Positions 1 to 7,921 of a stretch of 39,840 nt of DNA are shown here, piece after piece. This DNA comes from Phycisphaerae bacterium. Lineage in GTDB: Bacteria; Planctomycetota; Phycisphaerae; Phycisphaerales; SM1A02. The notes under the pieces were generated by a model. That model had not been told where the DNA came from. It ran no database searches and saw only the letters and a list, made by a program, of their open reading frames with translations. Position 1 is the stretch's first letter; every line of letters starts with the position of its first letter. The stretch is from assembly GCA_016795035.1 (NCBI GenBank), contig JAEUIT010000078.1, positions 1-39,840 on the forward strand, given 5' to 3'. A program made the translations under genes and the position numbers.

Positions 1-2
1 CG

Positions 3-131
3 CGGCTCGGCGGGTTCCTGGCGCGGAAGTCCGACGGCGAGCCGGGCTGGCAAACGCTGTGGCACGGCTGGCGTGATCTCGAGCTGATCGTCACCGGCGC
101 GTCGTTGAGCAGCGGGGAGAGATGTGGGTAA
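3..131 (+). pseudogene. C-terminal fragment of an IS4-family (Tn5/IS50-like) transposase
   Basis: An open frame enters from the left edge and stops at TAA 129-131. Its 42 residues start RLGGFLARKSDGEPGWQTLW and continue HGWRDLELIV. This is the characteristic C-terminal tail of IS4-family DDE transposases, in which a LGGF segment, a basic/Gly stretch and a W-x-GW-xL helix form the dimerisation region. Only the tail lies in the window, so I cannot tell whether the element is intact to the left. I see no clear terminal inverted repeat in the 108 bp between the stop and the nuoA stop codon; that stretch is pyrimidine-rich at about 200-240. The family call rests on the short motif only. Confidence 0.65.
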
Positions 132-239
132 TGGTCAGCGCTTCGTGGGGGAGGTGTCATCGCGCAGCGATGACGGAGGGGGCCACCGCCCGCACCCCGC
201 CCTCTCCATTTTCTCTTTCCATTTTCTTCCCCCGCCCTC

Positions 240-704
240 TCACTCCCAGCGGAAGACGCCCTTGCGCCACGCGTAGATGTACGCCGCGATGCCGGTCGCC
301 ACGAAGAAGAGGATGCGGCCGAGGAAAAGCGCCGCCTCGGGGCTACTTGGCTTCAGTTGCGTGAAGCTCACGGCCCAGGGGTAGAGGAAGATGATTTCGA
401 CGTCGAAGACAAGGAACGTCATCGCGAGCATGTAGAAGCGCACGTTGAAGCGCTTCTTCGTCGACCCGAACGGATCCATGCCCGACTCGTACGCGATGCC
501 CTTCGTGGCGCCCGCGCGCTGCGGGCCGATGATCGCCGACGCCACGATGTTCACGATGACGAAGACGACCGCCATCACGAAGATCAGGAGCACCGGGAAG
601 TAGCTCACAAGGTCTGCGGCGAGGACGGGCGCGGCGATGGGGAGGTCGGTGATCACGGACAAGTGCCTTGCTCGTGCGGCGGATCCGTCGCACGGGGTCG
701 GCAT
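240..704 (-). CDS. nuoA: NADH-quinone oxidoreductase subunit A (NuoA)
   Basis: Small membrane subunit of respiratory complex I, in the proton-translocating arm. Three hydrophobic helices are visible: VSYFPVLLIFVMAVVFVIVN, a second around MLAMTFLVFDVEIIFLYPWA, and a third near the C-terminus. The family signature is present as YESGMDPFGS followed by RFNVRFYMLA and FDVEIIFLYPWA. The ATG at 704 gives 154 residues. A GTG at 656 has an AAGG about 9 nt upstream and starts just before the first helix (138 residues), so it may be the real start. The gene begins 12 nt after the amidase stop on the same strand. No nuoB or other nuo gene follows: downstream DNA runs into a transposase remnant on the opposite strand. 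It is therefore an orphan subunit, or the first gene of a disrupted or scattered nuo locus. Confidence 0.93.
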   Translation of the reverse strand: MPTPCDGSAARARHLSVITDLPIAAPVLAADLVSYFPVLLIFVMAVVFVIVNIVASAIIGPQRAGATKGIAYESGMDPFGSTKKRFNVRFYMLAMTFLVFDVEIIFLYPWAVSFTQLKPSSPEAALFLGRILFFVATGIAAYIYAWRKGVFRWE

Positions 705-716
705 AGTACCGATCGG

Positions 717-2417
717 CTACGACATCTGTGGCGGCCTGCGCTCGGCGGCGCCGAGCCGGCGTTCGAGGGCGGTCGCCACGCGCAGGATCGTGCCCTCGTC
801 GAACAGGCGGCCCATCACGGTCATGGACCGCGGCTGGTTATTCGCGTCAAAACCGGCACGGAAGATCGCGCACGGATGCCCCGAGGAATTCGTCAGGACG
901 AGCATGCCGCCGCCAAAGGGCGGCGCGAGAACGCAGTCCACGCGCTCGAAATGCGCATGCATCGACTCGCACAGGCGCCGGCGGAGTCGATCGGCGTGCA
1001 CGAGATCGGTCGCGGAGAGGAAGTGCGAGCGACGGAACGTGTTGGGCCATGCCTCGTCCGCCTGCCACGAAAGTTGGTCGTCGAGGTTGGCGCGCGTGAG
1101 TTCGTCGAAGGCGGCGGCGGCTTCGGCGTAGAGCGGAATGAGCGCGGGACGCGCGTCGATATCCGGGCTCGCGAGGTCGACGATCTCGCAGCCCTCGGCG
1201 CGCGCGGCCTCGACCGCCGCCTTCGTCGTGGCCGCGTATGGGTCGTCGCGCAGCCACCGCGGATCGACGCCCACGCGCAGCCCGCGCACCGACGGCTCGG
1301 GCGACCACTCGAACGCTTCGCTCACGCTCGAGGGATCGCCGTCGTCGGCGCCGTTGATCACGTCGAGGACAAGCGCGGTGTCCGCGATCGAACGGCAGAT
1401 CGGCCCGATCTTGTCCATCGTCCAGACGAGCGCCATCGCGCCGGTCCGCGCGACGCGCCCGAACGTCGGCCGCAGTCCCGCGGCGCCGCAGCGCTCGCAC
1501 GGCGAGACGATCGATCCCAGCGTTTCCGTTCCGATCGCGAAGCCGAAGAGTCCGGCGCTCACGCCCGACGCCGAGCCCGCGCTCGAGCCCGACGACCCCT
1601 TCGACGCGTTCCACGGCGACTTGCACGTGCCGCCGAACCAGATGTCGCCGTACGCGAGCGCTCCGACCGCGGTCTTCGCGACTAACACCGCGCCAGCCTC
1701 GGCGAGGCGCGCGGTCACGACCGCGTCGCGGTCCGGCACGCGATCTCGCCACGGCTCGGCGCCCCGCGTCGTTGCGATGCCCTTCGTGTCGATGATGTCC
1801 TTCAGGCCGTACGGGATGCCGTGGAGCGGGCCGCGATAGTGGCCCGACGCGATCTCCGCGTCCGCACGGCGCGCGTCGGCCATCGCGCGGTCGCGGGTGA
1901 TCGTGATCGCGCAGAGAAGCGTGGGATTGAGCCGCTCGAGCCGTGCGAGATAGATCGAGGTCAATCGCTCGCTCGTCAGCGCGCGGCGCTCGATCCAGCC
2001 GGCCAGCGTCGTCAGCGGGGCGAAGGCGATGTCGGCGTCGCTCGACGGCAACGCCGGAGGGTCGACGACGGTGCGCGTCGGACGGCCGGTCGTTACGCGC
2101 GTCACGGGGCGGCCGGGGAGTCGCGCCCGAAACGTGGTCATGGGCGACAGTTCGTTGGGAAGCGGCCCCGCGGCCCGCAACGCGGACACCAGCTCGCGGT
2201 GCTCCTCGATCGTGCGGAGGAGCTGGGCGCGCTCTTCGGCCGTGAACTCCACGCCGATGACCCGTTCCGCCGCCGCGATCGTTTCGGCGTCGATCGTCGG
2301 GGGAGCGGGGCTTTGGGCGTTCACCTCAATCGCGTTCGGGCCGAAGCCCGCGGCGAGCCCACTCGTAAGTCCGAGATAGGAAAGGAAGATCCGGCGGGAA
2401 GTGGCTGCGTTTCCCAT
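717..2417 (-). CDS. Tat-exported amidase (amidase signature family, GatA-like)
   Basis: About 566 residues. The ATG at 2417 is preferred because the protein then opens with a twin-arginine signal (TSRRIFLSYLGLTSG, then small residues), placing it outside the cytoplasm. The open frame extends further upstream but would run over the divergent secreted gene. Amidase signature enzymes hydrolyse amide bonds with a Ser-cisSer-Lys triad, and all parts are visible: GLKDIID holds the Lys, KGSSGSSAGSASGVSAG holds the cis-Ser, and GTETLGSIVSP holds the nucleophilic Ser loop. A N-terminal helical segment of about 130 residues precedes the catalytic domain. The substrate is unknown. It is not the gatA of a GatCAB operon, since no gatB or gatC is nearby and it carries an export signal. 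The stop is 12 nt before nuoA, but co-transcription looks accidental. Confidence 0.87.
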   Translation of the reverse strand: MGNAATSRRIFLSYLGLTSGLAAGFGPNAIEVNAQSPAPPTIDAETIAAAERVIGVEFTAEERAQLLRTIEEHRELVSALRAAGPLPNELSPMTTFRARLPGRPVTRVTTGRPTRTVVDPPALPSSDADIAFAPLTTLAGWIERRALTSERLTSIYLARLERLNPTLLCAITITRDRAMADARRADAEIASGHYRGPLHGIPYGLKDIIDTKGIATTRGAEPWRDRVPDRDAVVTARLAEAGAVLVAKTAVGALAYGDIWFGGTCKSPWNASKGSSGSSAGSASGVSAGLFGFAIGTETLGSIVSPCERCGAAGLRPTFGRVARTGAMALVWTMDKIGPICRSIADTALVLDVINGADDGDPSSVSEAFEWSPEPSVRGLRVGVDPRWLRDDPYAATTKAAVEAARAEGCEIVDLASPDIDARPALIPLYAEAAAAFDELTRANLDDQLSWQADEAWPNTFRRSHFLSATDLVHADRLRRRLCESMHAHFERVDCVLAPPFGGGMLVLTNSSGHPCAIFRAGFDANNQPRSMTVMGRLFDEGTILRVATALERRLGAAERRPPQMS

Positions 2418-2684
2418 ATGCGGAACGTACAACCTGCAACCCTGAGTTTGTGGGGAAGCGGCCCCGCAAGGCCGGACCCGCACCAGCAGGCTCTGGGCAA
2501 TTTCCGGCGAAACCCTTTGGCTTCGAGGGGCGGTGGGGTACGTTGCCACTGTGTGGCGTTTGCGGGCGCGAACCGGTTCGCTCGCAGCGAAGGCGTCTTT
2601 GGCTGGGCTGAGCTTCAGGCGCGCCAAATTTGTGTAGGCGGGCGCGCGACCACACGGTGCGTCTGCACTTCTACGGAGTGAAAG
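2418..2684. other. Divergent intergenic region between the amidase and the secreted protein
   Basis: This 267-bp region separates two divergent starts, so it should hold two promoters, but I could not pick convincing -35/-10 boxes. A degenerate copy of the genome word lies at 2433-2446 (CCTGCAACCCTGAG, one core mismatch). A purine-rich GGAG about 7 nt before the ATG at 2685 is a plausible ribosome-binding site for the secreted protein. Confidence 0.4.
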
Positions 2685-4967
2685 ATGCAATTGAATTCAG
2701 GACGGCGATGCGCCTCGCTCGCAAGCGCGGTGCTTCTCGCCACGACCGCCTCCGCATTCGCGGGGATCATCGGTGACGAGTGCAGCGATGCCATCGTCGC
2801 ATTGGAAGGCAGCCCGAATCTCTTCAACACCTCGACCGCGACCCCAAGCGCGAACCCCCCCGCGGACGGCGCATGCCAGTTCCTCGACTGGGGCAACAGC
2901 CAGGACCTCTGGTACGCCTGGACGCCGAGCGCGTCGGGCCTCGCGGACATCAGCTTCTGCGGTTCGTCGTACGACACCTCGGTCGTGATGTACTCCGGTA
3001 GCTGCGCGGCGCTCACGCAGATCGCCTGCGACGACGACTCGTGCGGCGCGAACTTCGAGTCGCTCATCTCGCAGATCGGCGTCAACGGCGGCGAGACCTA
3101 CTACATCCGAATCGGCGGCTGGCAGGCCGATTCGGGCGCCGGCACGTTCACGATCACGCTGACGGCCGTGCAGGCCGCCTGCGCGAACGCGACGGGCGAG
3201 TGCGGCGAGGCCCACGGCGGCCTCGGCTGCAACGACCCGACGTGTTGCGACGTCGTCTGCCTCGCGAACCCGCTCTGCTGCACGACCGCATGGGATCAGA
3301 CCTGCGTCAACGACGCGGTTCTCTACTGCGGCATCTTCGTCCACGAGTGCACGCCGGGCGGCCCGCCCAACGACTGCGCGACGGACGCGGCGCTCGTCAC
3401 CGACGGCGCTGTCGTGCCGTTCGACACGACGACCGCCGACACCGACGGCCCGAACGAAGCCGGCTGCAACTCGACCGGTCCGGACCTTCCGGTCTGGCGC
3501 GACGTGTGGTACCGCTTCGTCGCTCCGGCGAACGGCACCGCGACCGCGTCGGTGTGCAACACCGCGCAGTTCGACACGAAGATCGTGGCCTACGCGCTCC
3601 CGGGCACCTTCGCCCAGTTCAATCCGAACGAGCTGCCGAGCTACTACATCGGCTGCAACGAAGACGCGGACGGCTGCGACTTCTTCACGTCGGAAATCGA
3701 CTTCACCGTCGCGGCTGGCGTGACGTACCTCGTCCGTCTCGGCGGTTACGCCGACGAGCACGGCCCGGGCACGATCTCGTTCAGCTTCCCGGATCCGTGC
3801 TCGCTTCCGCCGAGCAGCTCGAGCGAGTCTGAAGCCTGCGGCGATTCGACCAACGACGGCTGCAACGCCGTCGGCACGCCGGTCGAGTCGATCTCGCTCG
3901 GCGCTGCGGTCGAAGGCACCTTCTGGGCCGACGCCAGCGTCCGCGACACCGACTGGTACGAGTTCACGCTCACGGCTCCGACCGAAGTGACCTGGAGCGT
4001 CTTCTCGGCCGGCTTCTCCGGCGGCTTCATCACCGACAACAACTGCCCGCCGACGATCCTCGCGGTCGGCAGCGGTGACTGCCCGTCGGTCTCGTCGATC
4101 TGCCTCCCGGCCGGCACGTACCGCGCCATCGCGTTGCAGCCGGTGTTCGACGGCAACCCGTGCGGCAGCGGCATCTTCAACGAGTACGTCGCCACGCTCA
4201 CCGGCACGCCTGCGCCGTGCCCGAGCGCCGGTGACGAGTGCACCAACCCCGGCCCCGATGACGTGACGCAGAACAACAGCGTCGCGATCGACGGCGGCGG
4301 CGTTGCCTGCGGCGCCGGTGGCATCACCACGCCGAACAGCTACGCCCGTTCGTTCACGAACCTCTCGGGTGAGATTCGTTGCGTGTCGTTCGGTTGGTCG
4401 AACTCGGGCGCTCCGATCGCGGCCACCCTCGGCATCTACAAGGACACCAACGGCGGCGCTCCGACCGATGTCGGCGTCGACCTTGAGCTCCTTGCCGAAC
4501 GCGACTTCGTCCTCTTCCCCGAAGCGGGCGGCGAGGTCATCGCGCACTTCGACCCGCCGGTGTGCCTCGAAGGCATCACCAACCCGATCGTCGTTGTCCT
4601 CGACATCGCCGATTCGGAAACGGGCTTCGCGGTCTACGGCGGCAACGCTGCCGGCCAGTCCGCGGACTTCTACATCAAGGCGAGCGCCTGCGCGATCAAC
4701 CAGTTCGTGACGATGGCATCCATCGGCTTCCCCGGCGAAGCGTGGGTCGTGGTCGTGAACGGTGACCTCTCGCAGTGCGGCGGCTCGAGCTGCCCGGGGC
4801 TCTGCACCGGCGATCTCTCCGAGAACGGCGTGATCGACGGCGCGGACCTCGGCATCCTCCTCGGCGCATGGGGCACGTCGGATGAGTGTGCGAACCTCGA
4901 CGGCCTCGGCCTCGTCGACGGTGCGGACCTCGGCATCCTCCTCGGCGCGTGGGGCGCCTGCCCGTAA
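2685..4967 (+). CDS. Large secreted protein with PPC-like beta domains, Cys-rich module and paired dockerin-like C-terminus
   Basis: 760 residues with a clear signal peptide (LASAVLLATTASAFAG). Two or three repeated beta-rich domains follow: one near residues 25-160 (DECSDAIV ... DLWYAWTP ... YYIRIGGW), another near 225-370 (NDCATDAALV ... DVWYRFVAP ... YLVRLGGY), and a third starting near 380. They resemble pre-peptidase C-terminal-type domains. Between the first two is a compact Cys-rich module (CNDPTCCDVVC, then NPLCCTTAWDQTC) that recurs in planctomycete extracellular proteins. The last 55 residues contain two dockerin-like units, each ending DGADLGILLGAWG. No catalytic motif is visible, so a structural, binding or surface-display role is inferred. 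No cohesin partner lies in the window. The gene is followed by a strong terminator. The neighbouring plus-strand gene has the same kind of tail. Confidence 0.85.
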   Translation: MQLNSGRRCASLASAVLLATTASAFAGIIGDECSDAIVALEGSPNLFNTSTATPSANPPADGACQFLDWGNSQDLWYAWTPSASGLADISFCGSSYDTSVVMYSGSCAALTQIACDDDSCGANFESLISQIGVNGGETYYIRIGGWQADSGAGTFTITLTAVQAACANATGECGEAHGGLGCNDPTCCDVVCLANPLCCTTAWDQTCVNDAVLYCGIFVHECTPGGPPNDCATDAALVTDGAVVPFDTTTADTDGPNEAGCNSTGPDLPVWRDVWYRFVAPANGTATASVCNTAQFDTKIVAYALPGTFAQFNPNELPSYYIGCNEDADGCDFFTSEIDFTVAAGVTYLVRLGGYADEHGPGTISFSFPDPCSLPPSSSSESEACGDSTNDGCNAVGTPVESISLGAAVEGTFWADASVRDTDWYEFTLTAPTEVTWSVFSAGFSGGFITDNNCPPTILAVGSGDCPSVSSICLPAGTYRAIALQPVFDGNPCGSGIFNEYVATLTGTPAPCPSAGDECTNPGPDDVTQNNSVAIDGGGVACGAGGITTPNSYARSFTNLSGEIRCVSFGWSNSGAPIAATLGIYKDTNGGAPTDVGVDLELLAERDFVLFPEAGGEVIAHFDPPVCLEGITNPIVVVLDIADSETGFAVYGGNAAGQSADFYIKASACAINQFVTMASIGFPGEAWVVVVNGDLSQCGGSSCPGLCTGDLSENGVIDGADLGILLGAWGTSDECANLDGLGLVDGADLGILLGAWGACP

Positions 4968-5008
4968 GCGGTTTCCGCTTCCTCGCAGCACGCATTCGTA
5001 GCGTCTCA

Positions 5009-5038
5009 AAGGGCCCCCGGCTTCGGCCGGGGGCCCTT
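5009..5038 (+). terminator. Rho-independent-type terminator with UUCG tetraloop
   Basis: A perfect 13-bp stem (AAGGGCCCCCGGC at 5009-5021 with its complement at 5026-5038) is closed by TTCG between C and G, the very stable cUUCGg loop. A short T-containing stretch (TCTCATTT) follows. It sits 41 nt after the stop of the secreted protein, as expected for its transcript end. Confidence 0.9.
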
Positions 5039-5046
5039 CTCATTTG

Positions 5047-5060
5047 GCTGCAACGTGGAG
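5047..5060 (+). repeat. Intergenic copy of the 14-bp word
   Basis: GCTGCAACGTGGAG lies 8 bp beyond the UUCG-loop terminator, outside any gene. Uptake sequences in other bacteria often sit at terminators. Here the word is beside the hairpin and not part of its stem. Confidence 0.85.
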
Positions 5061-5228
5061 TGGCGGTCCGGTCGCCGACGAATCGTCGGTGAAGCGCGGA
5101 CGAGACGAAGTCCGGAAAGAGCGGGGCTCGCGCGCGTCCGCCGCGACGCCCGGCGCGGCCGGCGAATCTCGGCGACCGAAGCGGGCGGACGTCCGGTGTA
5201 ATGCGCTCTCCATCCGGAGACCTGCACC

Positions 5229-7172
5229 ATGATGGCCACGCGCCGATCGTTCGTTCTCGCCGCGCTCGCGCTCACGACAGCGCCGGCCCTCGGCGATGTC
5301 GTCGCGGCCTCCTACAACGGCGCGAGCGAGTTCCACTACGGCATCTCCGACATGCCGGATCTCGACATGATCCGGATCAACGGCTTCGTCGGAAACACGT
5401 TCGTCAACGGCCTTCCGTTCGGCGGAACCGGCCACGACCTTCCGGCGTGCATGATGAACCTCTTCGCGTACGCCGCGAACCACGGCTTCCCCGAACTCGA
5501 ACCCGGTCCCGGCGAGTGGCAGTCCGGCTCGCGCTACGACGACGCCACCGACGCGATCGAGCTCTTCGGCGACGTCGCGTTCACCGACGCGGAAGGCACG
5601 CCGTTTCAACAAGGCGCGATCGCCGTGCAGGCGTGGCTCAACGCGTTCTGCGGAAAGCTCGTCGTCGAGACGAAGACCGGGTCCGCGTATCAGGTGCCGA
5701 CATTGGCGACCGCCGCGTCAAAGGCCGTCGGCGGCGCGATCGTCGCGATCTGCTATGGCAAGTATCCGAAGCTCAGCGAGACAGGTGACGAGCCGATCAT
5801 CGTGGGTGTCCGCGACGGCGGACTCTGGATCGTGCCGACGCGCCTCGACCGCGGGCCCGGCCCGCTGCCGGGGATCAAGTTCCGTTCGCCCTTCACGGTC
5901 TCGGGCGAAGGCTACGGGGAGAGCGGCATGCTCCAGTCGCCCTTCAGCTGGACCGCCTACATCAACCCCGTTGAAGCTCCGGTCCTTCGGCTCGGCCAAT
6001 TCCAGCCTGTCTCGATGACGGTGTTGGCGCCACCGGCCATCACCAACCCGAAGATCTACCTGATGGACGCGATGGTCGCGCTACGGCCGCGCGCCACCTA
6101 TTCCTGGTCGAACACCACTCCGAATCCCATCCTCAGCGTGCACTCGGTCGCGACGCTCGATCCGATGTTCGCTCCCGACGAGGAGCATTCGCTCTCGCTC
6201 CCGCCAGGCTCCACGTTGCAGCAGGGGGCGAAGCTCTTCGGCAATTGCCTCGCCGGCATCACGATGTCCGCGGCAGGCGTCGGAAAGCTCGAGTGCATCG
6301 ATCTCGACAGCCTGTCGACGGCGGTGATCGACACGGTCTCGCCTGGCGCGCGCCTCGCGACGTCGCCGAGCGAGGTCGTGTACGTCCTCGGCGGCGGCAT
6401 TCTTCGCGCCTACGACTTCCACGCGAACCCGCCGCTCATCGGCGAGCGCGTGCTCTCGACCTATGCCGATGTCGCGTTCGACGACGCCAACGGTCGCGTC
6501 GTCCTCTACTCGCCGGCGCTGCGGCTCCTCACGCGGCTCAAGCCCGATCTCACCGACGACTCGTTCTTCCTCCTGCCGACGTCGGTGCCGACCGCGTCGA
6601 CGGGTGAGGTCACCGTCGGTCCCAATGGCACCATGTGGGTGCGCCCAGGCACCGCGAACGCGCTCTACGAAGCGAAGCCGGTGCGCGGCTCGACCACGCC
6701 CACGGTCGAGGCCATGTCGTTCCCGTCGATGCTCGGCTTCACCGACTTCGAAGTCGACGACAACAACCGCATCTTCCTCGCGGTCAACGGCACGCTGAAG
6801 GAGTTCTGGTTCGACCCCGTCGACGACCGCTGGGAGCCGGCGATCGACTCGCCGTCAGGCCTGAACGGCACGCCGTGCTCGGGTCGCATCGTCCTTGCGA
6901 AGAAGCGCATCGACTTCGACGCCTCGATGGCCGGCCCCGCGTGGCGCTCGCTCGGTGCCGGCGAGGTGTTAGACGGCCCCACGACGCCCGACTGCCTGGG
7001 CGACCTCCAGGTCGACGGCGTGGTCAACGGCGCCGATCTCTCGATCGTGCTTTCCTCGTGGGGCGCCGCGCAGGGCAATCCCGCAGACCTGACGAGCGAC
7101 GGTGTCGTCGACGGCGCCGACCTCGCGGCACTCCTCGCGTCGTGGGGCCCGTGTCCGCCTGCAACGCCGTGA
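5229..7172 (+). CDS. Secreted protein of unknown function with paired dockerin-like C-terminus
   Basis: 647 residues. The ATG at 5229 has GGAG 9 nt upstream. A signal peptide is visible (RSFVLAALALTTAPALG). The first ~200 residues contain a segment with GGTGHDLPACMMNLFAYAAN followed by a Cys-containing stretch, which I do not recognise as a known enzyme. The region from about residue 350 to 570 has repeated short beta-strand motifs and may form a propeller-like fold (inference). The end carries two dockerin-like units: DLQVDGVVNGADLSIVLSSWG and DGVVDGADLAALLASWG. A word copy at 6209 encodes STLQQ, and a near-copy at 7158 encodes the terminal PPATP just before the stop. The gene converges on kdpE with only 2 bp between the two stop codons and no terminator between them. 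Confidence 0.8.
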   Translation: MMATRRSFVLAALALTTAPALGDVVAASYNGASEFHYGISDMPDLDMIRINGFVGNTFVNGLPFGGTGHDLPACMMNLFAYAANHGFPELEPGPGEWQSGSRYDDATDAIELFGDVAFTDAEGTPFQQGAIAVQAWLNAFCGKLVVETKTGSAYQVPTLATAASKAVGGAIVAICYGKYPKLSETGDEPIIVGVRDGGLWIVPTRLDRGPGPLPGIKFRSPFTVSGEGYGESGMLQSPFSWTAYINPVEAPVLRLGQFQPVSMTVLAPPAITNPKIYLMDAMVALRPRATYSWSNTTPNPILSVHSVATLDPMFAPDEEHSLSLPPGSTLQQGAKLFGNCLAGITMSAAGVGKLECIDLDSLSTAVIDTVSPGARLATSPSEVVYVLGGGILRAYDFHANPPLIGERVLSTYADVAFDDANGRVVLYSPALRLLTRLKPDLTDDSFFLLPTSVPTASTGEVTVGPNGTMWVRPGTANALYEAKPVRGSTTPTVEAMSFPSMLGFTDFEVDDNNRIFLAVNGTLKEFWFDPVDDRWEPAIDSPSGLNGTPCSGRIVLAKKRIDFDASMAGPAWRSLGAGEVLDGPTTPDCLGDLQVDGVVNGADLSIVLSSWGAAQGNPADLTSDGVVDGADLAALLASWGPCPPATP

Positions 7173-7174
7173 CG

Positions 7175-7921
7175 TCAGTCGTCCTCGGCGCGGAGGCGAT
7201 AGCCGACGCCTGACTCGGTCACGAGGAACTGCGGCTGTGCCGCGTCGCGCTCGAGCTTCTTGCGCAGCTCGCCCGCGTACACGCGCAGGTACGGCAGATC
7301 GTCGACGTGCTGCGGCCCCCAGACCTCGGCGAGGAGCGCGCGGTGCGTCACCACCTTTCCCGCGTGGCGCACGAGGTAGGCCAGCAGCTTGAACTCGGTG
7401 GGCGTGAGTCGCACCGCGCGCGAGTCGCCGCCGTCGGCGACCTCAACGAGTCGGCGCACGAGATCCACGCGCAACGTGCGCCCCTCGGCGTGCGCGACGT
7501 ACGGCCGCTCCGGCCGCATCTCCGCGTTGCCGCTCGCGTGGCGCAGCGCCACCCGCAGGCGCGCGAGCAGTTCGCCGACGCCGAAAGGCTTCGTCAGGTA
7601 GTCGTCGGCGCCGGCGTCGAGTGCCGCGATCTTGTCGGTCTCCTGATCGCGCGCCGAGAGGACGACGATCGGCACCGTCATCTCCTTGCGGACATCGCGC
7701 GTGACGTGCAGGCCGTCGCCGTCGGGCAGCCCGAGGTCGAGCAGGATCAGGTCCGGCCGCTGCGTCACCGCCTGGATCAGCCCGTCGCGCGCGGTCTCCG
7801 CGTCCTTCACGCGATAGCCGTTTGCCTCGAGCGTGGCGCGAAGGAAGCGCCGGATCGCGGCCTCGTCGTCGATCACGAGAACGAGCGGACTGTGGCCGAA
7901 GGCGGTCGGTGCGTCGGTCAT
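7175..7921 (-). CDS. kdpE: KDP operon response regulator KdpE
   Basis: 248 residues of the OmpR/PhoB class. A receiver domain (about 1-125) has the acidic pair DDE near residues 18-20, the phospho-acceptor Asp62 (LILLDLGLPDGDG), the conserved Ser (VVLSARDQ) and the Lys of DDYLTKPFG. The C-terminal winged-helix domain carries LTPTEFKLLAYLVRHAGKVV and the closing SGVGYRLR strand. In known systems KdpE is phosphorylated by KdpD under K+ limitation and activates the kdp promoter. Its ATG overlaps the kdpD stop (ATGA), so the two are translationally coupled. It is the last gene of the operon and abuts the convergent secreted-protein gene. Confidence 0.95.
   Translation of the reverse strand: MTDAPTAFGHSPLVLVIDDEAAIRRFLRATLEANGYRVKDAETARDGLIQAVTQRPDLILLDLGLPDGDGLHVTRDVRKEMTVPIVVLSARDQETDKIAALDAGADDYLTKPFGVGELLARLRVALRHASGNAEMRPERPYVAHAEGRTLRVDLVRRLVEVADGGDSRAVRLTPTEFKLLAYLVRHAGKVVTHRALLAEVWGPQHVDDLPYLRVYAGELRKKLERDAAQPQFLVTESGVGYRLRAEDD

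Noticed and set aside
3226..3872. Three core CTGCAAC(G) hits in the Cys-rich secreted protein
   Set aside because: They encode Gly-Cys-Asn with ordinary codons and lack the GAG flank, so I excluded them from the perfect count of the 14-bp word.
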